From Mucilaginibacter gossypii (GTDB lineage Bacteria > Bacteroidota > Bacteroidia > Sphingobacteriales > Sphingobacteriaceae): DNA of 64,000 nucleotides. A program made the translations under genes and the position numbers. Each line of letters begins with the position of its first letter. Position 1 is the first letter of the stretch. The DNA lies in contig NZ_FNCG01000005.1 in assembly GCF_900100945.1 (NCBI RefSeq), positions 62,001-126,000 on the forward strand, given 5' to 3'. This document shows, piece after piece, positions 24,850 through 33,359 of the stretch. A model generated the notes under the pieces. That model worked only from the letters and a program-made list of their open reading frames with translations. It made no database searches and was not told the DNA's origin.

Positions 24850-25488
24850 ATGAGGGATATCACTACATCAAAAGAAAAACTGCTTAAAAAAATCAGGAAA
24901 GCACTTTTGGAGAAAAGGGATAATCCATACCCTCAACTGGAAGACCAACCCCTTTATCCTGCAACGGATGAAATGCCCGAGGTGGTCTTCGCCGAACAGT
25001 TTACCAACGTAGCAGGCCAGTTTGTTTTTTGTGAGGATGAGCTGCAATTTATTGAAAACCTGCTTACCCTTGCCGAAGAACGTAAATGGCACAAAATTTA
25101 CTGCTGGGAACCTAAGTTGCAGGAGATCCTGAACCAGTTTGAATACCCGCACTACGAAACCGATAAAGACTTTGAACAAGCCGAAGTTGGTTTTACTCTT
25201 TGCGAGGCTCTGATTGCCCGTAACGGCAGCATCCTGCTTTCAAACGGTAATATGGCCGGCCGCAGGTTAAGCATCTATCCATCGGTGCATATTGTACTGG
25301 CTTATACTTCGCAAATGGTTATGGACTTGAAAGATGGTTTTAAACTCATCAAAACCAAATATGGCAACCAACTGCCATCCATGATCAGCACGGTAACCGG
25401 CCCAAGCCGTACCGCTGACATTGAGAAAACACTGGTATTAGGCGCCCACGGCCCTAAAGAGCTTTTTGTTTTTATGCTGGAAGGCTGA
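24850..25488 (+). CDS. LUD domain (LutC-like) protein
   Basis: 212 residues. The lactate-utilisation LUD fold is marked by ALIARNGSILLSN (about 120-132), the conserved T-G-P-S-R-T-A-D-I-E at 183-192 and LGAHGPKELFVFML at the end. Family members include LutC, part of an L-lactate oxidation complex, but lutA and lutB are absent here, so that role is not implied. The ATG directly follows the ftsH terminator; read-through or a promoter inside it must drive the gene. Confidence 0.8.
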   Translation: MRDITTSKEKLLKKIRKALLEKRDNPYPQLEDQPLYPATDEMPEVVFAEQFTNVAGQFVFCEDELQFIENLLTLAEERKWHKIYCWEPKLQEILNQFEYPHYETDKDFEQAEVGFTLCEALIARNGSILLSNGNMAGRRLSIYPSVHIVLAYTSQMVMDLKDGFKLIKTKYGNQLPSMISTVTGPSRTADIEKTLVLGAHGPKELFVFMLEG

Positions 25489-25617
25489 CCGCTGATTTTT
25501 TTGATTACAATGATTTGGTTGGTTTTTTCTGAAGTGCGATTTTTCGATTAGAGATTGATCTGATTTTTGCGCCATCTGATTGCTGTTCCTTTCGTCTTTA
25601 ACCTTTCACCGCTCTCC

Positions 25618-26703
25618 TCAAAACAGCTCTTCCAAACCACATCCCTCTAATACTATTCGTTCACTTTGATTTAGCTTGTTGTATTCCCATTTAACGAGGC
25701 GGATGTGGCCATCTGAGATTTCGATGCCTGTTATATCGCCATCATCGTAACAACAGCAGCCGCTATTGAAATAGCTTGGGTGGCATGCGCTAAAATCGGG
25801 AGCCACATCACCTTTCACTTGCCGGTTAACGATCTGTTTATTTAGCTCATCGGCCAGTTTATCGTTTCCTGCTTTCCTCGCTTTCGCTATATCGTTATAC
25901 AGTTTTTCGAGGTGGGTTAATGACCTGAATACCGGCTGATGTGTGTGCCCGGTTATCAGCAGCGTGTTTTTTTGCCTCTGGCTCCATTCATACATAATGC
26001 GGTTATGATCTGTTTTAAGCAGGTCATTATTTGCCGGCGTATTGATATTTACCTTCAGATATGCCTGGAAAGGTGCCCATACATTGGATACAAACCATTT
26101 ACTGAACCAGTTGCCATCGCTTTGCAAATCGCCCTGGTGGCCATGCGTCATGAATATATTTAGTGGTTTACCATTAACTGTTGTTTGTAGTACAGCTCCT
26201 TCATAGATCTTAATTACTTCATCATAAATTTGCTTTAATCCAACTGCCGCTAAAGGGTCATTGTCCCAAAACAGATCATGATTGCCAAATATTTTCATGA
26301 ATTCTTTACGTTGTATGAACCGTTTTTCGCTTTCAAATGTGGCTTTGTTGTGCTTTTTTATGGTGATGAACAAGTTTTCCCAAAGCTCCTCGCTGTCGCC
26401 AAGATTGATGTAGAAAAATGGTTGGCTGTAGTAATAATCAAGTGCTGTAAGGTAGTTCTTCTCGGCAAGGGCGAAAATGTCCATATCATCACGGGCGCCC
26501 TTGTGTTGATCAGAAAAGATAATGAATTTACCTTTTTCTGCGTCGAAAGGTATTATAAGGCCTTTTTTACCCGACCCGGTTAGCAGGCTTTTGTATAACC
26601 GGTTCAGTGATCTGTTAACCCGCTTCTTATCCGGTCGTGATGAGAGCCTGTCGGCCAACCGGGCAACCGGCTTAGTTAACAGTTTTTGTAAAAACTTGCG
26701 CAT
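25618..26703 (-). CDS. Calcineurin-like metallophosphoesterase
   Basis: 361 residues. All metal-site blocks are present in order: F-S-D65-Q-H67, L-G-D103-S-E-E, F-G-N141-H-D143, T-H-G-H-Q-G-D near 190 and T-G-H-T-H-Q-P near 250. The N-terminus is a basic helix and the C-terminus a small beta-rich part. Substrate unknown; similar proteins include UDP-diacylglucosamine pyrophosphatase LpxH relatives and nucleases. It stands alone. The 129-nt spacer to the LUD gene holds nothing I recognise. Confidence 0.85.
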   Translation of the reverse strand: MRKFLQKLLTKPVARLADRLSSRPDKKRVNRSLNRLYKSLLTGSGKKGLIIPFDAEKGKFIIFSDQHKGARDDMDIFALAEKNYLTALDYYYSQPFFYINLGDSEELWENLFITIKKHNKATFESEKRFIQRKEFMKIFGNHDLFWDNDPLAAVGLKQIYDEVIKIYEGAVLQTTVNGKPLNIFMTHGHQGDLQSDGNWFSKWFVSNVWAPFQAYLKVNINTPANNDLLKTDHNRIMYEWSQRQKNTLLITGHTHQPVFRSLTHLEKLYNDIAKARKAGNDKLADELNKQIVNRQVKGDVAPDFSACHPSYFNSGCCCYDDGDITGIEISDGHIRLVKWEYNKLNQSERIVLEGCGLEELF

Positions 26704-26853
26704 GACTTTTTAACGTATGATATAGTGTATTGTGTTGTAAGTTGACAGTTACTTTTACCGTGTTTAAACGGGATGTAATACAGTGAAATAACGGATAGGT
26801 TGTTTTATTATAATTAGTTAGATTAGGCCTGATTTAAAGACACCCTAAATTAT

Positions 26854-27225
26854 ATGGAACCTATTGACTTAAAAACAGCCAGGGAAATGGTGGCTCGCTA
26901 TAAGCAGACCCGAAAAGCGGTTATTGACAAACATCATGAGGTTAATGATACGGAATCGACATGGATTTCGATTGATAAGCTAAAGGAGTTTGTTAATAAT
27001 TTACCACCTGAAGCCACAGGTGTAAGGTTACATTTCGGAGTTCATGATGCCGATCATAGTAATGCGCCGCACCAAACGTCGGTTGCTATAGTTGGCACTG
27101 TTGCCGGAGCAGGTAAAGATGAGCATATTGATGCGATACAAAGTGATCAGGTAGCAAACCTGTCTGTGAGCGGCCTTGCAGCTTTAAGCAGCGGAAGGGA
27201 ATGTCCGCCAATGTGCCAGGGATAG
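26854..27225 (+). CDS. Hypothetical protein with CPPxC C-terminus
   Basis: 123 residues, soluble. It begins PIDLKTAREMVARYKQTRKAV, has a middle ISIDKLKEFVNNLPPEATGVRLHFGVHD and ends ECPPMCQG. The paired cysteines in CPPMC at the extreme C-terminus are a trait I associate with a family of uncharacterised Bacteroidota proteins; they could bind a metal or form a disulfide. The gene precedes a membrane protein, histidine kinase and response regulator on the same strand, so it may be part of that signalling unit. Confidence 0.65.
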   Translation: MEPIDLKTAREMVARYKQTRKAVIDKHHEVNDTESTWISIDKLKEFVNNLPPEATGVRLHFGVHDADHSNAPHQTSVAIVGTVAGAGKDEHIDAIQSDQVANLSVSGLAALSSGRECPPMCQG

Positions 27226-27242
27226 AATAAATTAATCAGTTT

Positions 27243-27281
27243 CATGAATGCTAAAGTATATATGTTATTTTAGCATTCATG
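27243..27281 (+). promoter_or_regulatory. Perfect inverted repeat covering a start codon
   Basis: CATGAATGCTAAA (27243-27255) is exactly complementary to TTTAGCATTCATG (27269-27281), with a 13-nt loop. The last three bases are the ATG of the membrane protein gene. In RNA this hairpin would hide the start codon; as DNA it could be an operator. There is no T-run, so it is not a normal terminator. Confidence 0.65.
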
Positions 27282-27938
27282 CTGGAGAATTTTTACTATG
27301 TAATGGATGTGGTGGCTTTTGTATGCTGCCTTTTTACATATAAAGGGCTTGACAAGAACTTTAAAAGACTACTGCCCTTGTTGAGCTTTTTGCTTGTTTA
27401 CGATTTTGTGAACATTTTTGGCTGGCTAAATATTTATCATTCAAACGCGTGGTGCAATAATATTGAAGACATACTGCTATTTGCCTTTTTTACATGGTTT
27501 ATACAAGGCTTTGATGAGCGTATTGGACGACGAAAGAAGGTTTATATAGGTGCCGGCGTAGTTATCTTGTTATCGATACTGGATATCTTATTTGTACAAG
27601 GGGGGATATGGAAAAGAGCAACTGCAGCTACCCTTTTACAAGATCTTTTTCTGATATGGATGATTTGCGATTATTACTATCGCCTGCTGAACAATGATAG
27701 TGACGAGTATATTGAGCTGATAACCCACCCCCCTTTCCTGGCATTAACGGGCGTATTTTTTTATTACTTATCCACAACATTTTTTTACTCATGTTTTGGT
27801 TATATGGTGTATCGAAATAATTATCATTTCTATTTGATAGCAGCAACGCTGCTTAACCTAACAACTTTTGCATTGAATTTTTTATTCTCAATAGCCTTTA
27901 TATGCTCTTTCAGGAAGAACAGGTTATCCTCGTTATAA
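27279..27938 (+). CDS. Multi-pass membrane protein of a two-component cluster
   Basis: 219 residues, about six or seven membrane helices and hardly any soluble part; family not recognised. Aromatic and charged residues sit in short loops. The start at 27279 is within a hairpin; Met9 at 27303 is an alternative. The gene overlaps the histidine kinase gene by 37 nt. Because that kinase has only one membrane helix and no sensor domain, this protein is a candidate sensor for it. Confidence 0.7.
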   Translation: MLENFYYVMDVVAFVCCLFTYKGLDKNFKRLLPLLSFLLVYDFVNIFGWLNIYHSNAWCNNIEDILLFAFFTWFIQGFDERIGRRKKVYIGAGVVILLSILDILFVQGGIWKRATAATLLQDLFLIWMICDYYYRLLNNDSDEYIELITHPPFLALTGVFFYYLSTTFFYSCFGYMVYRNNYHFYLIAATLLNLTTFALNFLFSIAFICSFRKNRLSSL

Positions 27939-28732
27939 TAGCGGGCTCCGCCTTCATACTGCTGCTTGGTGTATTCATTATCGGCTTTATGCTCATGTAC
28001 CAAAAAAAGCAGAACAAAAACCTGCTTGAGCGCGAAAACCTTAAAGCCTCATTTAAGCAGGAGATGCTTAAAACGCAGATAGAGATCCAGGAGCAAACGC
28101 TTAACGATATAAGCCGTGAGATCCATGATAATATCACGCAGGTTTTGTCATTTGTAAAATTGAACCTGGGCCTGCTTAACAATAGCCTTGATGACGAAAA
28201 AAAAGCCCGTGTAAATGAGAACCGCGAACTGGTTTCGCAAACCATTAATGATTTGAGGCACCTTTCAAAAAGCATGAGCTTTGAGCATATCAGTTCGCAG
28301 GGACTTATAAAAACCCTCGAAACCGAAACCGAACGTTTAACCCGCAGTGGTATCATCAATGTTATTTTTGAGGTTGAAGGTGATGTATATAGTTTAGGAG
28401 AGCAGCGCGAACTGGTGATATTCCGGATCTTCCAGGAAGCGGTCAATAATACCCTGAAATACGCTAAGGCAGCTAACCTTAAAATCGGTTTGTATTATAC
28501 TGCACAAATGTTTAATTTGCTCATCGAAGATGATGGTGCTGGTTTCAATGCCGAAAAGGTTGATAATAAGGGCGGTTCGGGATTGCGTAACATTGAAAAC
28601 AGGGCAGCTTTAGTAGGCGCGGACGTAATTATTGCCAGCTCGCCTGGTAAGGGTTGCCAGATAAAATTGTCGTTCAATCCCCTGGTACAACAAATTTATG
28701 CTAAAGGAACCCATTCAAATAGCCTTAGTTGA
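27902..28732 (+). CDS. Sensor histidine kinase, HisKA_3 type
   Basis: 276 residues: one N-terminal membrane helix (about 8-32), a coiled linker, the NarX/LytS-type phosphoacceptor helix with S-R-E-I-H75-D-N-I-T-Q, and a HATPase domain with the N-box E-A-V-N-N-T-L-K-Y (about 179), D-D-G-A-G-F and G-S-G-L-R-N-I. It should phosphorylate the response regulator next door. There is no periplasmic sensor loop. It overlaps genes on both sides (37 and 35 nt), so the three proteins are made in step. Confidence 0.9.
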   Translation: MLFQEEQVILVIIAGSAFILLLGVFIIGFMLMYQKKQNKNLLERENLKASFKQEMLKTQIEIQEQTLNDISREIHDNITQVLSFVKLNLGLLNNSLDDEKKARVNENRELVSQTINDLRHLSKSMSFEHISSQGLIKTLETETERLTRSGIINVIFEVEGDVYSLGEQRELVIFRIFQEAVNNTLKYAKAANLKIGLYYTAQMFNLLIEDDGAGFNAEKVDNKGGSGLRNIENRAALVGADVIIASSPGKGCQIKLSFNPLVQQIYAKGTHSNSLS

Positions 28733-29339
28733 TGATCATAAACTCTTCAGGAGCGGTATGGCTGCTCTTGTCTCCAATTTTAAAAGATACAACATACTAT
28801 TTGAGGCCGCAAACGGGCAGGAACTAATAGACACGATAAGCAAAGGCATAGTTCCTGATATTATACTGCTGGATATCAGTATGCCGGTTATGGATGGCGT
28901 TGAAGCCGCGCAAGTGCTCAGGGCAAAATATCCCGGCGTTAGGGTCATCATATTATCCATGTTTGAGGATGCCGAAAAGGTACTGCTCATGGTAAAAATG
29001 GGCGTTAAAGGCTACCTGCTTAAAGATTCGGAGCCTTATGAAGTTGAAGAGGCCCTTTTGAAGGTTTCGCAGGGAGAGCTTTACTATCCGGAATTTGTAA
29101 CCCGCCATCTCATTACCAACTTTAACAGCAAGTTAGAGAACATCAAGCTTAACCCGCGCGAAATAGAATTCCTTCGTCTTACCGGCACAGAGCTTACTTA
29201 TAAAGAAATTGCCGAAACCATGAACATCAGCGTGCGCACCGTTGATAGCTATCGCGACCAGCTTTTTGAAAAACTCCAGATTAAAAGCCGCGTAGGGCTG
29301 GTTTTGTATAGCATAAAAAATAAACTGATTGAATTGTAA
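28698..29339 (+). CDS. Response regulator, NarL/LuxR type
   Basis: 213 residues. Receiver domain with acidic pair D12-D13, phosphorylation site D59 in ILLDISMP, and the conserved K in GYLLKDSE. A C-terminal LuxR-type helix-turn-helix (about 148-207) contains YKEIAETMNISVRTVDSYRD. It is the cognate partner of the kinase at 27902-28732. Targets unknown. Confidence 0.93.
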   Translation: MLKEPIQIALVDDHKLFRSGMAALVSNFKRYNILFEAANGQELIDTISKGIVPDIILLDISMPVMDGVEAAQVLRAKYPGVRVIILSMFEDAEKVLLMVKMGVKGYLLKDSEPYEVEEALLKVSQGELYYPEFVTRHLITNFNSKLENIKLNPREIEFLRLTGTELTYKEIAETMNISVRTVDSYRDQLFEKLQIKSRVGLVLYSIKNKLIEL

Positions 29340-29368
29340 TTTGCTAATAAATTTAGCAAATTTGTTCA

Positions 29369-30439
29369 ATGTCACATGAGGAAAATCCGGATTTTTTTAA
29401 AGGACGAGGGGCGCAGGTAAATACGCACAACAAGTTTCTGAAAAACAAGTATGTACTTGATCATATCGAGGGTATTGACGAGCCTTTGCTTGAAAATAGC
29501 AACACGCAGCTTTTTGAAGAAACGCCCAAAAAAATTGTAAGCGAATCCAACAGTCCCGACCTGAGCCATATGTACTCCATAAACCCGTACCAGGGTTGCG
29601 AGCATGGCTGCATTTACTGTTATGCCCGTAACAGCCATGAATATTACGGCTTTAGCGCCGGGCTCGATTTTGAGCGCAAGATCATTATTAAACCCAATGC
29701 CCCCCAGCTGCTTGAGCAATATTTCAACAAAAAAAATTATAAGCCGGTTTGTATCATGCTCTCCGGTAATACCGATTGCTATCAGCCCGTTGAACGGAAG
29801 CTTAAGATAACCCAGGCCCTGCTGGAGGTTTTCTGGAAGTATAAAAATCCGGTTAGTATCATCACTAAAAACAACGTTATACTGCGGGATATCGATTTGC
29901 TTACAGATATGGCCAGGCTGAACCTGGTACATGTAAACATATCCATCACCTCCCTTAATGAGCAACTGAGGCAGAAACTTGAGCCGCGCACTGTAACAGC
30001 AACAGGCCGTTTGGCGGTAGTTCAAAAGCTTTCGGAAAAAGGCATCCCGGTACGGGTAATGGCAGCGCCGATCATTCCCGGGTTAAACAGTAATGAAGTG
30101 CCTAATATCATTAAAGCCGCCGCTGACAGAGGCGCTTTAGCCGCCGGTTTTACCATGGTGAGGCTCAACGGCAGCATAGCCGAGATTTTCAGCGACTGGA
30201 TTTACAAAGCTTTTCCAGACCGTGCCGAAAAGGTACTGAATATGATCCGCGCGACGCATGATGGTAAACTAAATGACAGCGATTACGGCCGCAGGATGAG
30301 CGGCGAGGGCAAGGTAGCCGAATCCATTCACCAGATGTTTAAAATGGCTTGCAAACGCTTTATGGGCGATAGGCAAATGCCCGAATATGACTATAGTTTA
30401 TTTGTGCCGAGGAAAGGGAAGCAGACGAGTATGTTTTAA
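29369..30439 (+). CDS. Radical SAM protein, PA0069 family
   Basis: 356 residues. The Fe4S4/SAM motif is C77-E-H-G-C81-I-Y-C84, preceded by SINPYQG and followed by YARNSHEYYG, which is the hallmark of the PA0069/SPL-related group. The N-terminus, FFKGRGAQVNTHNKF, also matches. An LSGNTDCYQPVE segment and MVRLNGSIAEIFSDW follow. Its reaction is not known to me. It starts 29 nt after the response regulator and may be transcribed with it. Confidence 0.88.
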   Translation: MSHEENPDFFKGRGAQVNTHNKFLKNKYVLDHIEGIDEPLLENSNTQLFEETPKKIVSESNSPDLSHMYSINPYQGCEHGCIYCYARNSHEYYGFSAGLDFERKIIIKPNAPQLLEQYFNKKNYKPVCIMLSGNTDCYQPVERKLKITQALLEVFWKYKNPVSIITKNNVILRDIDLLTDMARLNLVHVNISITSLNEQLRQKLEPRTVTATGRLAVVQKLSEKGIPVRVMAAPIIPGLNSNEVPNIIKAAADRGALAAGFTMVRLNGSIAEIFSDWIYKAFPDRAEKVLNMIRATHDGKLNDSDYGRRMSGEGKVAESIHQMFKMACKRFMGDRQMPEYDYSLFVPRKGKQTSMF

Positions 30440-30538
30440 GTGGAATTTCTTTCGACGCTCTTTTACAATCTTGTATATACAGTTTAGAACGTAAGTGGTT
30501 TAAAGTTAATAGTCAAATAAGGTTTAAAGTTTCCAGGG

Positions 30539-30910
30539 CTATCGGCTCCGTGTGAATAAAAGCTTTTCAACTCCAACACCTATCCCCACCCCAATAACAT
30601 AACACAACAAATCGCTCCACAAAAAACCCTCACCTAAAACGAGCCTGCCAAACAGTGTGTTCCTGATGTCATCTATCCATGGCGCTTTATAAAGTTGGCT
30701 GAACTCTATCGCAAAGCAAAACAGCAAAGCCGCAATAGCATTGAACCTGATAGTTTTGGTAATAAACAGAAATCTCATGATAAAGTAAACCATAGCAGCC
30801 CATAAAATATCGCCAATAAATAAAGGGATAAATTTAAAATGGCGGGATAGCAAGCCGAAGATAATGGTTGCTATTGATAATATAAAATAGGTTATCCGGG
30901 TTTTAGACAT
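30539..30910 (-). CDS. DUF2809 family membrane protein
   Basis: 123 residues from the ATG at 30910; a longer frame to 31135 runs into the neighbouring gene's terminator and coding region and is rejected. Four membrane helices. The patterns SRHFKFIPLFIGDILWAAMVYF, FAIEFSQLYKAPWIDDIRNT and VLGEGFLWSDLLCYVIG fit DUF2809. Function unknown. Confidence 0.82.
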   Translation of the reverse strand: MSKTRITYFILSIATIIFGLLSRHFKFIPLFIGDILWAAMVYFIMRFLFITKTIRFNAIAALLFCFAIEFSQLYKAPWIDDIRNTLFGRLVLGEGFLWSDLLCYVIGVGIGVGVEKLLFTRSR

Positions 30911-30938
30911 ACAATAAATATCGGCTAAATAAATGCAA

Positions 30939-30965
30939 CAAAAAAGGCACCCATTGGGTGCCTTT
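30939..30965 (-). terminator. Terminator of the Nif3/zinc-ribbon unit
   Basis: AAAGGCACCC (30943-30952) pairs with GGGTGCCTTT (30956-30965); on the minus strand a T-run follows. It separates the zinc-ribbon gene from the DUF2809 gene. Confidence 0.85.
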
Positions 30966-30992
30966 GATATATTTAACTTTATAAATGGTTGC

Positions 30993-31736
30993 TTATGCTT
31001 CTTCAGCTTCCAAAGCCATTTGCTCGTCAACAAGGATACGTCCGCAATGCTCGCAAACGATGATCTTTTTACGCTGACGGATGTCTGACTGGCGCTGAGG
31101 AGGGATCTGGTTAAAGCAACCAGAGCATGAATCACGTTGGATAGTTACAACTGCAAGTCCGTTTTTAGCGTTTTGACGTAAACGGGTGTAAGCAGTTAAT
31201 AAACGTTCTTCGATGTTGTCCATAGCTTTTGCAGCCTGGGCATTTAATTCGGTCTCTTCTTTTTCAGTTTCGGCAGTAATGGTGCCTAATTCTTCTTTCT
31301 TGGCGTCAAGGTCGGCCTGGCGGGCTTCCAGATCGGCCAATGCTTTTTCGTAAACCTGGGTTTTGTTGGTGATTTCGAAGCCGTATTCGCGAATCTTCTT
31401 TTCACTTACCTGTATATCTAAGCCCTGGATCTCAATTTCTTTTGAGATTGCATCATATTCGCGGTTGTTTTTAACCTCGTTAAGCTGGCCTTCGTATTTT
31501 TTGATGTTCGCCTGAGCTTCTTTGATCAGGTTTTTACGGGTAACTATGTCATCTTCCACATCGTCAAGTTCACCTTTGATCTTTTGGATGCGGGTTTCAA
31601 GGCCTGCAACGTCGTCCTCAAGGTCGGCAACTTCCATTGGCAATTCGCCCCTTACCTGGCGGATCCTGTCAATCTTGGTGTGGATAGTTTGTAGTTCGTA
31701 TAAAGCTTTAAGCTTTTGTTCTACGGTTTGTTCCAT
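30993..31736 (-). CDS. Coiled-coil zinc-ribbon protein (CT398/zf-RING_7 type)
   Basis: 247 residues: a long antiparallel coiled coil (about 10-180) rich in Glu, Lys and Ile, then a C-terminal zinc ribbon with C204-S-G-C207 and C228-E-H-C231. The segment CFNQIPPQRQSDIRQ is typical. Such proteins are widespread and are thought to act in nucleic-acid or secretion-related complexes; role not established. The start overlaps the stop of the Nif3-like gene by one base, a pairing that is common in Bacteroidota. Confidence 0.85.
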   Translation of the reverse strand: MEQTVEQKLKALYELQTIHTKIDRIRQVRGELPMEVADLEDDVAGLETRIQKIKGELDDVEDDIVTRKNLIKEAQANIKKYEGQLNEVKNNREYDAISKEIEIQGLDIQVSEKKIREYGFEITNKTQVYEKALADLEARQADLDAKKEELGTITAETEKEETELNAQAAKAMDNIEERLLTAYTRLRQNAKNGLAVVTIQRDSCSGCFNQIPPQRQSDIRQRKKIIVCEHCGRILVDEQMALEAEEA

Positions 31737-32833
31737 TAAATAAAATATTTGACGGGGTTTGTATTTACTTCTGTTAAACGGACGGCAAAGATAGGGAATT
31801 TTTTTCTAATTATTTCATACAATAATTGCTGCGTAAATTGTTCACTCTCAAAGTGTCCGATATCTGCAATAACTATCTTTCCTTCGGCATCAAAAAACTC
31901 ATGATACTTGTAATCGGCCGTGATAAAAACGTCGGCTCCTGCGGCTATGGCATGCTTTAGCAAAAAGCCTCCCGAACCGCCGCACACAGCTACTTTTTTA
32001 ACGTGTTTGCCTAATAATTTAGTATGCCGTATCACATGCGTGCGCATCTTATCCTTTACATGAAACAGGAAACTTTCTTCATTAAGCGGCATTTCCAGCT
32101 CGCCTATCATACCCGAGCCTACCTGCTGGTGCTGATTGGTTAAATTGTAAAGATCATAGGCAACTTCTTCATACGGATGGGCCAGGATCAGCGCCATCAG
32201 GATCTTGCTCTCCAAATTGGCCGGATATACCGTTTCAATGCGGATCTCATCTTCCTTGTGGCGTTTGCCAATTTCGCCCACATAAGGGGTTGCGGCATCA
32301 TTGCCTTTAAATGTCCCTGTTCCCTCTGCATTAAAACTAACCTCGCTGTAATTACCAATATTGCCTGCACCTGCTGCAAACAAAGCATCACGTACAGTGT
32401 CGGCATGGTTTAGCGGAACGTACGTAACCAGTTTTTTGATCAGGTTATGTTTGGGCAGCAGTATTCGGCTGTTTTTTAAACCCAAAGTTTCGCAGATGCG
32501 GGCATTAACACCGGTCATGATGCTATCCAAATTGGTGTGAATAGCGTATATAGCAATACCTTTACGGATAGCTTTTTCAACCACGCGTTCTACATAAGTT
32601 TTACCGTTGAATTTCTTGATCCCTTTAAAAACTATAGGGTGGTGAGATATGATCACCTGGCAGCCGGTGGCGATGGCTTCATCAACCACAGCTTCGGTGC
32701 AATCAAGCGAGATCAGGGCCTGGCTTACCTCCTGCTCCGGGTTGCCAACTATCAGGCCAGAATTGTCGTAATCTTCCTGGTAATTAAGTGGCGCGAGGCT
32801 TTCAAGGTAAGCGGTTAGGGCAGATAGTTTCAT
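31736..32833 (-). CDS. Nif3-like dinuclear metal centre protein
   Basis: 365 residues, the long form with a central PII-like insert. Metal ligands are I-I-S-H64-H65-P, H-T-N-L-D near 99-103 and G-H-F-E-S-E close to the C-terminus. Members form hexameric rings; they are often annotated as GTP cyclohydrolase I type 2, which is not well supported. Co-transcribed with the zinc-ribbon gene. Confidence 0.92.
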   Translation of the reverse strand: MKLSALTAYLESLAPLNYQEDYDNSGLIVGNPEQEVSQALISLDCTEAVVDEAIATGCQVIISHHPIVFKGIKKFNGKTYVERVVEKAIRKGIAIYAIHTNLDSIMTGVNARICETLGLKNSRILLPKHNLIKKLVTYVPLNHADTVRDALFAAGAGNIGNYSEVSFNAEGTGTFKGNDAATPYVGEIGKRHKEDEIRIETVYPANLESKILMALILAHPYEEVAYDLYNLTNQHQQVGSGMIGELEMPLNEESFLFHVKDKMRTHVIRHTKLLGKHVKKVAVCGGSGGFLLKHAIAAGADVFITADYKYHEFFDAEGKIVIADIGHFESEQFTQQLLYEIIRKKFPIFAVRLTEVNTNPVKYFI

Positions 32834-32865
32834 TAAGTTTTTTTAGAGATAAATAACGGCTTTGT

Positions 32866-33228
32866 TTAGCTGCTCATTTTAGCCATTTGGTAGCTTTCAT
32901 AAGCCATATTCTTATTATACTCCAAAGTTATCGACTTATTGTTGATCAAATCCACAATGGTGCCAATCCAGCAAAAGCCTACTGTTAGTAAATAAACAAT
33001 ACCCATCCCAATCTGGCCTAATACAAAGCGCTGAATGCCGGCAAAGCCTACAAAACCAAGCAAGGTAAATAACAATATATCCTGCGAGTTTTTGCGCTTA
33101 TTGCTATAAACCATGTAAAAATATTTTTTCTGGCTTTCTGTCAGATCGGGGGTGGCGTGCTGTAAAAATCCCAACTCTTCTGGCGAAAAACCGGCAAACG
33201 TACTATGTGGGTCCTGGTACATGTTCAT
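32866..33228 (-). CDS. TM2 domain protein
   Basis: 120 residues from Met at 33228. A longer frame to 33261 would start upstream of the expected transcription start, since a -7 box is at 33259-33266. A soluble N-terminal part (FSPEELGFLQ and a helix ending KRKNSQD) is followed by two membrane helices with the TM2 pattern GFVGFAGIQRFVLGQIGMGIVY, CWIGTIVDLI. Role unknown. Confidence 0.82.
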   Translation of the reverse strand: MNMYQDPHSTFAGFSPEELGFLQHATPDLTESQKKYFYMVYSNKRKNSQDILLFTLLGFVGFAGIQRFVLGQIGMGIVYLLTVGFCWIGTIVDLINNKSITLEYNKNMAYESYQMAKMSS

Positions 33229-33258
33229 ATAGGTAAGGCTTATTAAAAAGTAATAAGC

Positions 33259-33266
33259 CAAATTTA
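33259..33266 (-). promoter_or_regulatory. Promoter -7 box of the TM2 gene
   Basis: Minus-strand TAAATTTG fits TAnnTTTG. The transcript would start near 33254, which rules out the upstream ATG at 33261 and supports the start at 33228. Confidence 0.5.
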
Positions 33267-33359
33267 AATATTTACCGCATTAAAACTATAGGTTAAAAAA
33301 TGATTTAAAAATTCTTTTCCATACGTAGGGGTAAACAATAGTGAGGTTGTAATACCTGT

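Noticed and set aside
24850..25488. Assignment of the LUD gene as lutC of a lactate operon
   Set aside because: lutA and lutB are not near; the position after ftsH is more likely an old Bacteroidota neighbourhood.
30911..31135. N-terminal extension of the DUF2809 gene
   Set aside because: It runs through the terminator and the coding region of the zinc-ribbon gene; the family start fits the ATG at 30910.
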